DNA of 64,000 nucleotides from Mammaliicoccus sciuri (GTDB taxonomy: Bacteria > Bacillota > Bacilli > Staphylococcales > Staphylococcaceae), in contig NZ_PPQD01000030.1 of assembly GCF_002901825.1 (NCBI RefSeq), forward strand, positions 64,341 to 128,340, given 5' to 3'. The position numbers and the translations under genes were made by a program. Positions 1 to 10,078 of the stretch are shown piece after piece. The notes under the pieces were generated by a model, which did not search any database, was not told where the DNA came from, and worked only from the letters and a program-made list of their open reading frames with translations. Every line of letters starts with the position of its first letter. Positions within the stretch are counted from its first letter, which is position 1.

Positions 1-104
1 GATGTTTTTAATTCATAATTACCTACTGCTTGTGTAAAATGCGCGTACGGCATTTTATTTGTAAAAGCTTCAAATTCACCAGTTGTTAAATTTGTAAATT
101 TCAT
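1..104 (-). CDS. femA: FemA, peptidoglycan pentaglycine-bridge aminoacyltransferase (N-terminal fragment)
   Basis: Only the first 34 codons lie in the window; the gene runs off the left edge. The translated N-terminus, MKFTNLTTGEFEAFTNKMPY followed by AHFTQ, matches the start of staphylococcal FemA, which adds glycines 2 and 3 of the pentaglycine interpeptide bridge from glycyl-tRNA in the cytoplasm. The ATG at 104 is preceded by a GGGAGT ribosome binding site. A position just downstream of the trp operon is the known staphylococcal arrangement (trpA then femA/femB). Here a DJ-1-like gene sits in between. The identity rests on the N-terminal match only. Confidence 0.88.
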   Translation of the reverse strand, partial: MKFTNLTTGEFEAFTNKMPYAHFTQAVGNYELKT

Positions 105-206
105 TTATACAATACTCCCAATCTCATTTTTATGTATTTGTTACAATTATACAATATTTTGTCTTTATTCTAAAATAATACTCATTACTATACCATTATT
201 TCATAA

Positions 207-237
207 ATAAAAACCTACCATATGGCAGGTTTTTATT
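207..237 (-). terminator. Rho-independent terminator after the DJ-1-like gene
   Basis: On the minus strand AAAACCTGCC and GGTAGGTTTT pair (one G-T wobble) around an ATAT loop and are followed by a T-rich run. It ends transcription of the 250-909 gene and separates it from femA. Confidence 0.8.
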
Positions 238-249
238 TATATTGCTTAA

Positions 250-909
250 CTATTTTAATACATTCACAAATTTTTCGGCAACCTCTTCACTCGAATTTGG
301 ATTTTGTCCTGTGACAAATTTTCCGTCTGCAACTGTATGCGATTCAAAATCAGCACCTTTAACGAATCGAGCACCTTGCTTTTCAAGTTGTGTTTGTAGT
401 AAAAATGGTACATCATTTTCTAAATTCATTGCTTTTTCTTCACTATCTGTAAAAGCAGTTAATTTAACACCATCCACTAAATAGTTCCCATTAGGAAGCT
501 TAGCGCCTACAAATGCACTTGGACCATGGCATACTGCACCAATCACCTTATCGTTATTTCTATAATATGCTAGCATATCTTCCAAGTCTTCATTATTTGG
601 GAAGTCAAATACTGTTCCATGACCACCAGGTAAGAATATGCCATCATAACTCTCAAACACGATGTCTCTAATACTATATGTTTGTTGTAACTTTTCTAAT
701 ACGTCATGATATTCTTTAGCTTCGTCATTTTGAGTTGAATTTGGATCTATCGGAACACTGCCACCTTTTACAGATGCAATATCCACTTCTAATCCATTTT
801 TAATAAATACTTTATAAGGAATTGCTGCTTCTTCTAGCCATAACCCAGTTGGTTTACCATCTTTAAATTGAGATGCATTTGTAACAACTATGAGAACTTT
901 TTTGCTCAT
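250..909 (-). CDS. DJ-1/PfpI (type 1 glutamine amidotransferase-like) protein, Hsp31-like
   Basis: A 219-residue protein of the DJ-1/ThiJ/PfpI superfamily. The nucleophile elbow GAVCHGP puts the putative catalytic Cys at 127 followed by His128. A conserved acidic pair near Glu26 (GLWLEE) and the LPGGHG turn at about 93-98 fit the Hsp31/YhbO-like class of stress proteins with glyoxalase III, chaperone or deglycase activities. The substrate cannot be read from sequence. The ATG at 909 is chosen over a GTG nine bases upstream because AAGGAGTG lies 7 nt before it and the GTG overlaps that site. A possible -10 (TATAAT, minus strand, 941-946) suggests its own promoter between trpA and this gene. 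Confidence 0.85.
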   Translation of the reverse strand: MSKKVLIVVTNASQFKDGKPTGLWLEEAAIPYKVFIKNGLEVDIASVKGGSVPIDPNSTQNDEAKEYHDVLEKLQQTYSIRDIVFESYDGIFLPGGHGTVFDFPNNEDLEDMLAYYRNNDKVIGAVCHGPSAFVGAKLPNGNYLVDGVKLTAFTDSEEKAMNLENDVPFLLQTQLEKQGARFVKGADFESHTVADGKFVTGQNPNSSEEVAEKFVNVLK

Positions 910-989
910 TAGAAACACTCCTTTTCATTTGTTAATGTCGATTATACATGAAGTGTGTTTCTTTTTCTTCTATTAAGGGTTATGCATTT

Positions 990-1721
990 TTAATCTTCAT
1001 CTAATGCTTTTCTAATACTTTGCAAATATGCTTGAGTTTGTTCTATTGAATCATTTTTTAATCTTTTAACAATTTCGCTACCAATCACAATGCCGTCACT
1101 AAATGACTTTATTTCTTTAGCGTGTTCTTCAGTTCTAATACCAAATCCACAAACGACAGGTACACTAGCGTGTTGTTGTATAAATTTAATTTTATCTTTT
1201 AAAGATTCATGGAAGCCTCTGCCATCACCAGTCGTCGCATTCATTGTCACTGTGTAAATAAAGCCTTCCGCATGTTCGGCTATTTGTTTAATTCTTTCAT
1301 CACTAGAAGTCATCGCAATTAAAGAAATTAATTTAATGTTTTTAGGTTGTAAATGCTTTTTAAATCTTTGTCCAAGTTCAAATGGTAAATCTGGAATGAT
1401 TAAACCGTAAACATTCGCTTCAGCAATTCGTTCTATAAAAGCGTCAACACCATAAGCATCAATTAAATTATAATAAGTCATAAATAAATATGGCGTATTG
1501 ATTTCATCTTTATGTTCGATCAGTTGATCAATGATTTTATTAACAGACATACCTTGTTTAATCGCTTCTTGTCCAGCCGCCATAATCGTTGGGCCATCAG
1601 CTACAGGATCCGAGAAAGGTAAACCAATTTCTATATAATCTGCACCATTTTCGTCCATAAGCTTGACTGAATCTATAAAATCTTTGTTTCCCATGACATA
1701 TGGTATAAATAATTTACGCAT
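990..1721 (-). CDS. trpA: Tryptophan synthase alpha subunit
   Basis: 243 residues. The alpha subunit cleaves indole-3-glycerol phosphate to indole and glyceraldehyde 3-phosphate and passes indole to TrpB through a tunnel. The N-terminus [15 protein letters not shown] and the TIM-barrel segments [14 protein letters not shown] (with the catalytic Asp in the family) and GFGIRT near the phosphate site are typical. The start has AAGGGGG 6 nt upstream and overlaps the end of trpB by 8 bp, so the two are translationally coupled. It is the last gene of the trpEGDCFBA operon. No convincing terminator hairpin follows, so read-through into the DJ-1-like gene is possible. Confidence 0.97.
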   Translation of the reverse strand: MRKLFIPYVMGNKDFIDSVKLMDENGADYIEIGLPFSDPVADGPTIMAAGQEAIKQGMSVNKIIDQLIEHKDEINTPYLFMTYYNLIDAYGVDAFIERIAEANVYGLIIPDLPFELGQRFKKHLQPKNIKLISLIAMTSSDERIKQIAEHAEGFIYTVTMNATTGDGRGFHESLKDKIKFIQQHASVPVVCGFGIRTEEHAKEIKSFSDGIVIGSEIVKRLKNDSIEQTQAYLQSIRKALDED

Positions 1722-2931
1722 GATGATCCCCCTTCTCTTGCATATACTTTCTAATCGTTTCCATATCTTTATCTCCTCTACCAGAAACTGTCACAACAAT
1801 AATTTCATCTTTATCCATTGTTGGTGCTAGTTTCTCAACGTAACTCAACGCGTGTGCACTTTCTATAGCTGGAATAATACCTTCTAATTGTGTAAATTTA
1901 ATAAGCGCATCCATCGCTTCAGTATCACTTGCATTCGGATATTGAACACGACCAATATTGTTATAATAACTATGTTCCGGACCTACACCTGGATAATCTA
2001 ATCCCGCTGAAATAGAGTGCGCAAGTTCGACTTGTCCATTTTCATCTTGAATTAAATACATTCTAGAACCATGTAATACACCTGGTTTCCCTTTTTCAAT
2101 AGCTAAAGCATGTTTAGTAGTATCTATACCTTCACCAGCAGCTTCAACGCCGAATAATTTAACAGATTCATCATTTACAAACGGATAAAATGTACCAATT
2201 GCATTTGAACCGCCACCAATACATGCAACAACTGCATCTGGTAATCGAGATTCTTTCTCTAATATTTGTTTCTTAATTTCTTTACCAATCACACTTTGTA
2301 AATCTCTTACGATAGTTGGGAATGGATGAGGACCTAACGCCGATCCAAGTAAATAATGTGTATCTTCAACATGTGAAACCCAATATTGTAAAGCTTTATT
2401 TACTGCATCTGATAACGTACCTTGTCCGTCTGTTACAGGTACAACTTTAGCACCTAATAATTCCATTCTGAAAACATTTAATGCTTGTCTTTCAATATCT
2501 TCTTCACCCATAAATACAATAAGTTCCATATCAAACAACGCTGCAATTGTTGCACTCGCTACACCATGCTGACCAGCACCAGTTTCAGCAACAAGCTTTC
2601 TTTTACCCATTTTCTTTGCAATAAGCGCTTGTCCTAATGCGTTATTGATTTTGTGAGCGCCAGTATGATTTAAATCTTCTCTTTTTAAGTATATTTTTGC
2701 GCCGCCAAGTGCTTCTGTATAACGCTCAGCATATGTTAAAGGTGTTTCTCTGCCTACATAATCCTTTAAATAATCATTTAATGTTTCATGAAATTCCGGA
2801 TCATTTTTTAATTGTTGATACGTATCGTTTAATTCTTGTATAGCTGGCATTAATGTTTCTGGTACATATTGTCCACCAAATTCACCGAAAAATCCTAATT
2901 CATCTGCTTCCAATTGTATATTTTTATTCAA
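1714..2931 (-). CDS. trpB: Tryptophan synthase beta subunit (PLP-dependent)
   Basis: 405 residues from the preferred start. TrpB condenses indole with L-serine using pyridoxal phosphate. The PLP lysine lies in [13 protein letters not shown] and the phosphate loop in [10 protein letters not shown]. The open frame extends to an ATG at 2940, but that codon sits directly against its AAAGGG site. The TTG at 2931 is spaced 9 nt from AAAGGG (2941-2946) and begins at the residue where other staphylococcal TrpB proteins, as I remember them, start (x-NKxIQ-x-EADELGF). The TTG start is an inference. It leaves a 5-bp gap to trpF instead of an ATGA overlap. Confidence 0.95.
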   Translation of the reverse strand: MNKNIQLEADELGFFGEFGGQYVPETLMPAIQELNDTYQQLKNDPEFHETLNDYLKDYVGRETPLTYAERYTEALGGAKIYLKREDLNHTGAHKINNALGQALIAKKMGKRKLVAETGAGQHGVASATIAALFDMELIVFMGEEDIERQALNVFRMELLGAKVVPVTDGQGTLSDAVNKALQYWVSHVEDTHYLLGSALGPHPFPTIVRDLQSVIGKEIKKQILEKESRLPDAVVACIGGGSNAIGTFYPFVNDESVKLFGVEAAGEGIDTTKHALAIEKGKPGVLHGSRMYLIQDENGQVELAHSISAGLDYPGVGPEHSYYNNIGRVQYPNASDTEAMDALIKFTQLEGIIPAIESAHALSYVEKLAPTMDKDEIIVVTVSGRGDKDMETIRKYMQEKGDHHA

Positions 2932-2936
2932 TTCAA

Positions 2937-3554
2937 TCATCCCTTTACATATGTTAGTAATGCTTTAATTTTCTCTTTATCTTTTTGACCATTCTTTTCA
3001 ATTCCACTTGATATATCATAACCATTATGGTTAAAGTTTAATGATTCAATTTGTTTAATTTTATCTATATTAATACCACCAGCAATTAAATACGGAATAT
3101 TGTTTAATGCATTTAATATAGACCAGTCATAAGATACTCCTGTACCACCATAATCTTTTGAAGGCGTATCAATTAAAAATAAATCTACTTCATTTTTAAA
3201 AGCTTCTATATTAGTAACTAATTGATCATTAGCGGGTAAAGCTTTATAAATCTTAATATGCGGATACTTTTCTTTCACCTCATGTATAAATGATACAGAT
3301 TCATCACCATGAAATTGAAGTGTATTAATAGAAGTTTCTCGAATAAGTTCATCAATTTCTACCATCGTTAAATTCACAACAACAGCTACGATATCAATCG
3401 TTTGGGGAATATCTTTACTTAATGACTTTATATCTTTAACAGATACATATCGTTTACTTTTTGGATACGTGATAAATCCAATTGCATCGACATGATTTAA
3501 GACAGCTGTTTCGATAGCATCTTTATCTTGAAAGCCACAACATTTAATAAACAT
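2937..3554 (-). CDS. trpF: Phosphoribosylanthranilate isomerase
   Basis: 205 residues. It catalyses the Amadori rearrangement of phosphoribosylanthranilate, the third step of tryptophan synthesis. The start IKCCGFQD contains the catalytic Cys of the family (usually KICG). The general-acid Asp lies in [13 protein letters not shown] and the phosphate-binding loop is LIAGGIN. The ATG at 3554 is preferred to a GTG nine bases earlier because AAGGTG precedes it at normal spacing. It overlaps the 3' end of trpC by 11 bp. Confidence 0.95.
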   Translation of the reverse strand: MFIKCCGFQDKDAIETAVLNHVDAIGFITYPKSKRYVSVKDIKSLSKDIPQTIDIVAVVVNLTMVEIDELIRETSINTLQFHGDESVSFIHEVKEKYPHIKIYKALPANDQLVTNIEAFKNEVDLFLIDTPSKDYGGTGVSYDWSILNALNNIPYLIAGGINIDKIKQIESLNFNHNGYDISSGIEKNGQKDKEKIKALLTYVKG

Positions 3555-4338
3555 GTTGCTCACCTTGTTTTTCTAGTCGTAAACTTGGTAGAAATTCATC
3601 TAAGTGTGGATGTTTCATTAGCGACTCCCCAATTAATGCGCCATCAATACCACTGCCGATAATACTTTTTACATCATCTAAAGTACGAATACCACTTTCA
3701 GAAATGTATGTTACACCTGGTTTAATTTGCGTTAAGATCTCATTCGTATGTTTAACGTCTGTGACAAATCTTTTTAAGTCACGATTATTAACGCCAATTA
3801 ATTGTGCACCAATTTCATGTGCAATATTGAGTTCTTCTTTATCATGCACTTCGACAAGTACTTCTAAACCTTTTTCTGTTGCATATGCGTATAAAGTTTC
3901 GAGTTCTTCTTTTGATAAAATATTCACGATTAATAATACGATAGAGGCACCAACATGATGTGCTAAATCAATTTGTCTTTTATCAATGATAAAATCTTTA
4001 CATAAAACAGGTAATGTCGTCTTAGTTGTTAAATTTTGTAATCTCTCATAACTACCATCGAAATATTTTTCATCCGTTAATATAGATATAGCAGAAGCAC
4101 TGTATTGTTCATATAATTTTATTTGAGTAGCCATATCTCGTTTCGGAATATCTGATACTGTAGGACTTTTTGCTTTTAATTCAGCAATGATATTCAACTT
4201 ATTATCATGCTGTGTACGACTTAAGAAAGATGTTTTGTGTTGTACATCCACTTTCTCCAATGTGTTTAATTTTTGTTCATAATATTGATTATTTAGTAAT
4301 GTTTTTTTATATTCTACAATTTCATCCAATATTGTCAT
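3544..4338 (-). CDS. trpC: Indole-3-glycerol phosphate synthase
   Basis: 264 residues, a monofunctional TrpC. Family motifs in order are [10 protein letters not shown] (lysine and phosphate contacts), [15 protein letters not shown], and SESGI-x(20)-GALIGESLM at the C-terminal phosphate site. It closes the indole ring of CdRP with loss of CO2 and water. The ATG has AGGAGG 8 nt upstream, and the first 17 bp lie within the end of trpD, indicating coupled translation. Confidence 0.96.
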   Translation of the reverse strand: MTILDEIVEYKKTLLNNQYYEQKLNTLEKVDVQHKTSFLSRTQHDNKLNIIAELKAKSPTVSDIPKRDMATQIKLYEQYSASAISILTDEKYFDGSYERLQNLTTKTTLPVLCKDFIIDKRQIDLAHHVGASIVLLIVNILSKEELETLYAYATEKGLEVLVEVHDKEELNIAHEIGAQLIGVNNRDLKRFVTDVKHTNEILTQIKPGVTYISESGIRTLDDVKSIIGSGIDGALIGESLMKHPHLDEFLPSLRLEKQGEQHVY

Positions 4339-5338
4339 AAACTTTGCCTCCTACAGCTTCTAATATATATAATGCATGTTTATTATCTATTAAAGACTCT
4401 GCTAAAGTAATACCCTCTTTTATAGAGTCTACTTTTTGACCGGCATATAACGCTAAAGCAGCATTTAATACAACGACATCTCTTTTAGGACCATGATCTT
4501 GTCCAGTCAAAATATCTAAAGTAATGACTTTGTTTTCTTCAGGTGTTCCACCTTTTAATGATTCATTAGGTGCTGATTGTAATCCGTAGTCTTCAGCATT
4601 TACAGTATAATTTTTAATAACTTCTTCTTGAGATACTTCATATATAATGTTGTCACCAGATAAAGTAGCTTCGTCCATGCCACCTGCCCCATGCACGATA
4701 ATGGCACGTTTTCTTCCTAATTTATAAATTGCTTCAGCAATAATTTTAAGTTTCGTTTCATCATAAACGCCCATCACTTGATAATCTAAATGATACGGAT
4801 GAATCATTGGTCCAAGTAAATTAAATGTTGTTGGTGTTGGTATTGATTTACGAACAGGTTGAACAGTCTTCATAATCGGATACGTTTCAGTTGCACTTAA
4901 AAATGCTAAATTTGTTTCGTTTACTTTTTCTGTCGCATCTTTAATAGGTGTTGTTTGAATATTTAAAGCAGATAAGATATCAATGCTACCTGTTTTAGAT
5001 GTAATACTTTTATTACCATGTTTCAAAACTTTCAAGCCAGCTGCCGCAACAACAAATGAAGCGGTTGTTGAAATATTAAAGCTGCCAGAATGGTCTCCAC
5101 CCGTGCCACAAACACAAATACTATCTTCTAAATAAGGTCTTTCTTTATATGTTGTTTCAATTAAACTTTGACTTAAGTTCGATAATTCATCTGATGTTTC
5201 ACCTTTCATACTTAATGCTACTAAATGTGCAACCTTCAATGATACATCTGCTTGTTCATCCATCATTAAATCTACAAATGATTTCATTTCTTGTTGCGAT
5301 AAATCATGATACTGAATGAGTTGTTTTAACGTGTTCAT
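4322..5338 (-). CDS. trpD: Anthranilate phosphoribosyltransferase
   Basis: 338 residues, transferring phosphoribose from PRPP to anthranilate. The PRPP-binding loop [15 protein letters not shown] (about 77-91) and [17 protein letters not shown] are diagnostic. The frame could extend three codons to a GTG, but the ATG at 5338 has GGGAAGG at good spacing. The first 35 bp lie inside the trpG coding sequence, an unusually long overlap within this tightly packed operon. Confidence 0.96.
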   Translation of the reverse strand: MNTLKQLIQYHDLSQQEMKSFVDLMMDEQADVSLKVAHLVALSMKGETSDELSNLSQSLIETTYKERPYLEDSICVCGTGGDHSGSFNISTTASFVVAAAGLKVLKHGNKSITSKTGSIDILSALNIQTTPIKDATEKVNETNLAFLSATETYPIMKTVQPVRKSIPTPTTFNLLGPMIHPYHLDYQVMGVYDETKLKIIAEAIYKLGRKRAIIVHGAGGMDEATLSGDNIIYEVSQEEVIKNYTVNAEDYGLQSAPNESLKGGTPEENKVITLDILTGQDHGPKRDVVVLNAALALYAGQKVDSIKEGITLAESLIDNKHALYILEAVGGKVYDNIG

Positions 5339-5900
5339 AATTTGCACCTTCCCTTGTTATATCGATAAAAGCTTTTATAATTTCATTTCCATGATCTGAA
5401 GCAAATGATTCAGGATGAAATTGTATTCCGAAATGTGGTTCTAATTTATGTTCAAATGTTTGTATGGAATCTCTCGTTCTTCCTGTAATTTTCAAAGTGC
5501 TTGGAAATGTTTTTTCATCACTAATTAATGAGTGATATCTCATAATATTAAAATGCTGTTCGCATTCTTGATACAATTTAGAAGTTTCAATAATATCAAT
5601 TTGATCAACTTTACCGTGCTTAACTTCTTTCCCAACGACAACTTCTCCACCGTAATAAGTCGTTAATGCTTGAGCGCCTAAACAAATACCTAATATCGGT
5701 TTATCTTTATATGCTTCTATTAAATTTTTTAAGTCTTCTGTATCATCAGGATGACCAGGTCCTGGAGATATAACCAATCCATCAATATTTAAATTGAACG
5801 GTGCCTCATCCGGATGATAGATTAAGACGTCATCATGTTGCTTAATTAAATCTACTAAGTTATATGTGAATGAATCGTAATTATCAATTACTAATATCAT
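5304..5900 (-). CDS. trpG: Anthranilate synthase glutamine amidotransferase component
   Basis: 198 residues, class I amidotransferase. It hydrolyses glutamine and delivers ammonia to TrpE. The nucleophilic Cys is in GICLGAQAL and the His-Glu pair is in IQFHPESFAS. The residue after CLG is Ala where many homologues have His (CLGHQ). This is seen in sequence and its effect is unknown. The start overlaps the trpE stop by 4 bp (ATGA) and has GGAGG upstream. Because it lies in the trp operon it is called TrpG rather than PabA, though dual use for folate is possible. Confidence 0.94.
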   Translation of the reverse strand: MILVIDNYDSFTYNLVDLIKQHDDVLIYHPDEAPFNLNIDGLVISPGPGHPDDTEDLKNLIEAYKDKPILGICLGAQALTTYYGGEVVVGKEVKHGKVDQIDIIETSKLYQECEQHFNIMRYHSLISDEKTFPSTLKITGRTRDSIQTFEHKLEPHFGIQFHPESFASDHGNEIIKAFIDITREGANYEHVKTTHSVS

Positions 5901-7300
5901 GGTGTAACCTCCAATAAACTTTTTGCTTTGATCATCGTTTCTTTTAATTCTTTTTGTGGGTTTGAATCATATACAACACCACAGCCAGCTTCTACATTTA
6001 CATATTCGTTATCAACAACCATCGTTCTAATTGTTAAAGCAAAATCTAAATCATGGTTGCAATTAATATAGCCAACACCACCAGCGTAAATACCGCGTTT
6101 TCTTTTTCTGCTTTCATAAATTCTTGTGATTGCTCTCGTCTTAGGTGCACCAGATACTGTTCCTGCTGGTAATAAAGCTGTAATCATTTGAAGCGGTGTA
6201 ATTTCTGGTCTAATTTTACCTTCGACGATTGAGACGATATGCATAACATGTTCAAATCTTTCAACAGTCATTAACTTAGGCATATATACTGAACCTGTTT
6301 GAGCAATCATATTTAAATCATTTCTTCCAAGATCGACAAGCATACGGTGTTCAGCTAATTCTTTTTCATCTGTAATCAGTGCAACCTCATTTTGTTTATC
6401 TTCTTCTTCTGTTTGACCCCTCTTATTAGTACCTGCTATTGGGTTTGTTGTAATGATATCACCTTGTTTCTTAATGAAACTTTCTGGTGAAGATCCAATG
6501 ATGCTTCTTTCTTCATCGTCAATGTAATACATATATGGACTTGGGTTTTGTCTTTTTAAATTTTTATAAATTTGAAGTTTCAAAGTATCTTTATTTTGTT
6601 CATTAAAGTAATGTTTATATTTATAAATTCTTGAAGGTACGACTTGGAACATATCACCTTGACTAATAAGCGATTTATAATATTCGACTTCTTTCATAAA
6701 ATCTTCTTCACTAATATTAGTTTCAAGTTCACCTCTTGATGTATGTTCAATTTTATTTTGAAATAGTGAAATATCTTTTAATGTTTCAACCATTTTATTG
6801 AGCTCATGCTCAACTTGTGCTTCCGTATTCTGACTAAATAAGTTAGATGCGATAACAAACAATTCTTCTTTAAAATGATCAAATACGTATACAGATTCAA
6901 CAAGATTAAATGAAGCGTCTGGAATATCTGATTGCAATTCAATTTGCTTAAGTAATTTATTTTGATATCTAATTAAATCGAAGCTACAATACCCGATCAT
7001 GCCAGATACAAATGGTAAATGTGTTAAAACTTCTGGAACTTCGTCAACTTTCATATCATTGATGAAATCCTCTAGTGATTCATATGGACGTTCATTTACA
7101 AGTTGTTCTTCTTCATTTATAAATATTTGTAAATAATCATCATATAAATTCACTTTTCCAACAGCTTCGAACGCTACAATTGAAAATCTACCTTTCATTT
7201 GGTCTGTGCTTGCACTTTCTAAAATCATTTTCTTACGATTTATTTGTCCTAAAGTTTCTGGGGTAATATCAGCATTTAACTTTTTAAATTTAATAATCAT
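5897..7300 (-). CDS. trpE: Anthranilate synthase component I
   Basis: 467 residues, converting chorismate to anthranilate. The N-terminal LESAS motif (about 28-32) is the tryptophan feedback-binding signature of TrpE. The C-terminal chorismate-binding core includes IIGSSPESFI, PIAGTNKRG, DEKELAEHRMLVDLGRNDL and PAGTVSGAPK. It is the first gene of the operon. The ATG follows AGGAGGATTAAG, with the proximal T-box terminator ending only about 15 bp upstream, so expression depends on antitermination in the leader. Confidence 0.97.
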   Translation of the reverse strand: MIIKFKKLNADITPETLGQINRKKMILESASTDQMKGRFSIVAFEAVGKVNLYDDYLQIFINEEEQLVNERPYESLEDFINDMKVDEVPEVLTHLPFVSGMIGYCSFDLIRYQNKLLKQIELQSDIPDASFNLVESVYVFDHFKEELFVIASNLFSQNTEAQVEHELNKMVETLKDISLFQNKIEHTSRGELETNISEEDFMKEVEYYKSLISQGDMFQVVPSRIYKYKHYFNEQNKDTLKLQIYKNLKRQNPSPYMYYIDDEERSIIGSSPESFIKKQGDIITTNPIAGTNKRGQTEEEDKQNEVALITDEKELAEHRMLVDLGRNDLNMIAQTGSVYMPKLMTVERFEHVMHIVSIVEGKIRPEITPLQMITALLPAGTVSGAPKTRAITRIYESRKRKRGIYAGGVGYINCNHDLDFALTIRTMVVDNEYVNVEAGCGVVYDSNPQKELKETMIKAKSLLEVTP

Positions 7301-7309
7301 CTTAATCCT

Positions 7310-7529
7310 CCTTAATAAAAAAACCGCGCATAAACATCCTAATCAAACAGGACGCTTATGCGCGGTACCACCTTCATTAATAAGTATAAAACTTATTCAC
7401 TCATTAAATATTTAATTATGTCTACATGGTCCCCATTTCTAAATTAAACTGTGTTAGTTTACATCAACCACTAACTTTCTGTTTGCTACAGGCTTTAATT
7501 TATACTTATGACCACTGATTTAGGTATAC
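7310..7529 (-). promoter_or_regulatory. Proximal tryptophan T-box riboswitch (second of a tandem pair)
   Basis: The minus strand carries a T-box sequence GGTGGTACCGCG (7361-7375) that can pair with uncharged tRNA-Trp ends. It overlaps a long terminator, CCGCGCATAA to TTATGCGCGG followed by seven T (7317-7364). In Stem I, TGGTC (about 7510-7514) pairs with GACCA, and the loop beside it holds a TGG specifier codon (7433-7435) followed by a purine. The conserved AGTA turn and the GTTAGTGGTTGATG/CTAAC apical region are present. It acts directly before trpE. Confidence 0.93.
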
Positions 7530-7757
7530 AAAAAGACACCACAGTATACGCTATCTGTAAGGACGCGTTACCGTGGTGCCACCTTAGTTAACATCGAATT
7601 TCATGTTCACTCTAAATTTCATTTAATTGATGATTTGAAAGCCCAATTCTCTCTTTGTGTGTAGTGCTAATTTACATCAACCATTAGCTTTCTATTTGCT
7701 ACTATCAACACGAGATACTCATCTTTCAAATTCCGAATGATTTCTTCGGATTAATTA
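7530..7757 (-). promoter_or_regulatory. Distal tryptophan T-box riboswitch (first of a tandem pair)
   Basis: A second complete T-box precedes the proximal one in the same transcript. The T-box is GGTGGCACCACGG (7572-7584 region) and the competing terminator is CACCACGGTA/TACTGTGGTG plus TCTTTTT (7531-7578). Stem I TTGAAAG/CTTTCAA encloses a loop with an AGTA turn and a TGG specifier (7643-7645) followed by G. Both specifiers read tryptophan, so two antitermination decisions must succeed in series before trpEGDCFBA is transcribed. Confidence 0.93.
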
Positions 7758-7763
7758 AATATC

Positions 7764-7792
7764 ACTATACGAGAATAAATTTTAAATGTCAA
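7764..7792 (-). promoter_or_regulatory. trp operon promoter
   Basis: On the minus strand a perfect -35 TTGACA (7787-7792), a 17-bp spacer and -10 TATAGT (7764-7769) lie just upstream of the first T-box. This implies a strong promoter with control by the leader RNA. Confidence 0.9.
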
Positions 7793-7806
7793 CCCTTAAA
7801 TTCTGA

Positions 7807-8853
7807 TTAGTTTTTAATTTCTGATAAACAATAAGCTCTTAATAACTTTTCACTTTCAAGAATAGAATCTTCATGTGTGCGTTCTAAAGCATGCGAAGAT
7901 TCAATGCCTGCACCGAATAATCCATGTCTAATATCAGCACCAGCATGTAAAGCAGCAGAAGCATCAGAACCATAATAAGGATATATATCTAATTTATATT
8001 GAATATCATTTTCTTTGCATAAATTGACTAAATGATTTCTTAAACCTACATGATATGGCCCTGAAGCATCTTTCACACAAATAGATACTGTGTATTCATC
8101 AGAAGCTTGTCCATCTCCTAATGCACCCATATCAAAAGCGATAAATTCTACAACTTTATCTGAAATACTTGAATTTGCACCATAACCAATTTCCTCATTG
8201 TTCGAAATATAAAATTGTGTCGTATGTGGTAGTTCAACATTTTCTTCTTTAAGATATTTCAAAAATTGTAAAATCATCGCAACACTTGCTTTATCATCAA
8301 GGTGACGAGATTTAACAAATCCTGATTCTGTATGTACAAATCTTGGGTCGAAACTCACTGCATCTCCAATTTCAATGCCTAGTGCTCTTGTATCTTCTGA
8401 ATTAAATGTTTTTTCATCTAATCTTACTTCCATATGTTCGGCATTTCGTGGAATTTCAGTATTATTTTTATATACATGAACACTTGTTTCATGTAAACAA
8501 ATGGTACCTGTTATTTCTTTTCCACTTTGCGTAGTGATAGTACAATATTCCCCTTCAATTGCATTCCAACTAAATCCCCCAATTAAATCTAGTTGTAATC
8601 TGCCATCTTCTTTAATATCTTTAACAATTGCACCTAATGTATCTACATGTGCTGTAATCAGACGTTGTGCATCATCATTTTTTCCTGGAACATTGATAAA
8701 TAATCCGCCTTTGTGTGTTACACTCGTATCATAATTTAAAGACTCAGCAACTTTTCTACAATATTCAACTGCTGGATCAGCAAATCCAGACGGACTATTA
8801 ATGTAAACAAGTTCTTTAATTGTATCGATCGTTTCTTTTACGTTAATTGTCAT
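7807..8853 (-). CDS. M42 family metallopeptidase (glutamyl/deblocking aminopeptidase type)
   Basis: 348 residues. The family cleaves N-terminal residues from peptides with two Zn or Co ions as a large TET-like cytosolic assembly. Metal and catalytic motifs in order are AHVDTLGA (His ligand, about 68), SRHLDDKAS (bridging Asp), NNEEIGYGA (general-base Glu and ligand Glu), AFDMGALGDG (Asp) and ESSHALERTH (His). Length and motif spacing are normal. It is divergent from tyrA with GGAGTGGTAAT before its ATG. Substrate preference is not predictable. The region after its stop contains the trp promoter. Confidence 0.92.
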   Translation of the reverse strand: MTINVKETIDTIKELVYINSPSGFADPAVEYCRKVAESLNYDTSVTHKGGLFINVPGKNDDAQRLITAHVDTLGAIVKDIKEDGRLQLDLIGGFSWNAIEGEYCTITTQSGKEITGTICLHETSVHVYKNNTEIPRNAEHMEVRLDEKTFNSEDTRALGIEIGDAVSFDPRFVHTESGFVKSRHLDDKASVAMILQFLKYLKEENVELPHTTQFYISNNEEIGYGANSSISDKVVEFIAFDMGALGDGQASDEYTVSICVKDASGPYHVGLRNHLVNLCKENDIQYKLDIYPYYGSDASAALHAGADIRHGLFGAGIESSHALERTHEDSILESEKLLRAYCLSEIKN

Positions 8854-8966
8854 ATTACCACTCCTTATACATTTATTATCATTCTATACTTTTAAAAAAA
8901 TAAATCAATAACACTTGCTTTCTCACACTAACTTACTTTAAACTATTAAAGTATTGGAGGGATTTT

Positions 8967-10058
8967 ATGCAACGCGTATTTATAGTTGGACTAGGATTAA
9001 TTGGTGGGAGTTTAATACAAAATATTAAATTTTATCATCCCAATTTACATATAACAGGTTACGATTATTTTGAAAAACATTCAGAAATCGCATTATCTAT
9101 GAAAATTATAGATGAAATTGCAACGGACTTTGATTCTAGTGCTCGTCAAGCAGATTTAATTATATTAGCCACACCCGTACAGCAATCTATTGAGTACGGT
9201 AAGCGATTATTAGAAATTGATACTAAACCAGGATTAATCGTTACCGATACAGGTAGTACGAAATTAGGATTAAGTTCACTAGAATCACAATTATTAGAAC
9301 AAGATATTCATTTAATCGGTGGACATCCAATGGCAGGTAGCCATAAGTCAGGTGTCACGAATTCAAAAAAGCACTTATTCGAGAATGCTTATTATGTATT
9401 GATATATGATCAAGCAGACAATGAAGCGGCTTATAGTGAAGTTAAACATTTGTTAGAACCTACTAAAGCAAAATTCATCAAAATGTCGGCAAAAGAACAT
9501 GACTATGTAACTGGCGTCGTCAGTCATTTTCCACATGTCATCGCATCAAGTTTAATTCATATGAATGAAGAAAACACACAAATATCTGAATATGTCAGAA
9601 CATTAGCAGCAGGCGGTTTCCGTGACATCACACGTATCGCGAGTAGTAATGCTGATATGTGGCGTGACATCACATTAGAAAATAAAGAACATCTTGTCAC
9701 ACTTATGGAAAATTGGATCGAACAAATGACACATACGAAAGAAATGATAGAAGAAGGAAATCCTGCATTAATTCATGATTTTTATCAATCAGCCAAAACA
9801 TATAGAGACCAGCTCCCTATTAAAGAGCAAGGTGCCCTAACTTCAACATTTGATTTATATGTCGATATCCCAGATAAACCAGGTATGATCAGTGAAGTAA
9901 CAAGAATACTCGGACAAAATCACATCTCTATAACAAATATTCGAATATTAGAAGTTAGAGAAGATATTATGGGTGCATTAAGATTAAGCTTCAAATCAAG
10001 CACAGACAGAGATCGCGCAATAGAAGCCTTACAATCATTTGATACGTATACATTGTAA
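8967..10058 (+). CDS. tyrA: Prephenate dehydrogenase with C-terminal ACT domain
   Basis: 363 residues. It oxidatively decarboxylates prephenate to 4-hydroxyphenylpyruvate with NAD in tyrosine synthesis. The N-terminal Rossmann motif GLGLIGGS (about 8-15), IGGHPMAGSHKSGV and the helical domain HFPHVIASSLIHM are typical TyrA features. Residues about 290-360 (VDIPDKPGMISEVTRILGQ) are an ACT domain expected to bind tyrosine for feedback. The start has TTGGAGGG. It ends in a terminator whose 3' arm resembles the repeat array that follows. Its proximity to the trp operon groups aromatic amino acid genes. Confidence 0.95.
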   Translation: MQRVFIVGLGLIGGSLIQNIKFYHPNLHITGYDYFEKHSEIALSMKIIDEIATDFDSSARQADLIILATPVQQSIEYGKRLLEIDTKPGLIVTDTGSTKLGLSSLESQLLEQDIHLIGGHPMAGSHKSGVTNSKKHLFENAYYVLIYDQADNEAAYSEVKHLLEPTKAKFIKMSAKEHDYVTGVVSHFPHVIASSLIHMNEENTQISEYVRTLAAGGFRDITRIASSNADMWRDITLENKEHLVTLMENWIEQMTHTKEMIEEGNPALIHDFYQSAKTYRDQLPIKEQGALTSTFDLYVDIPDKPGMISEVTRILGQNHISITNIRILEVREDIMGALRLSFKSSTDRDRAIEALQSFDTYTL

Positions 10059-10078
10059 TATCGAATATCGAGATTAGG

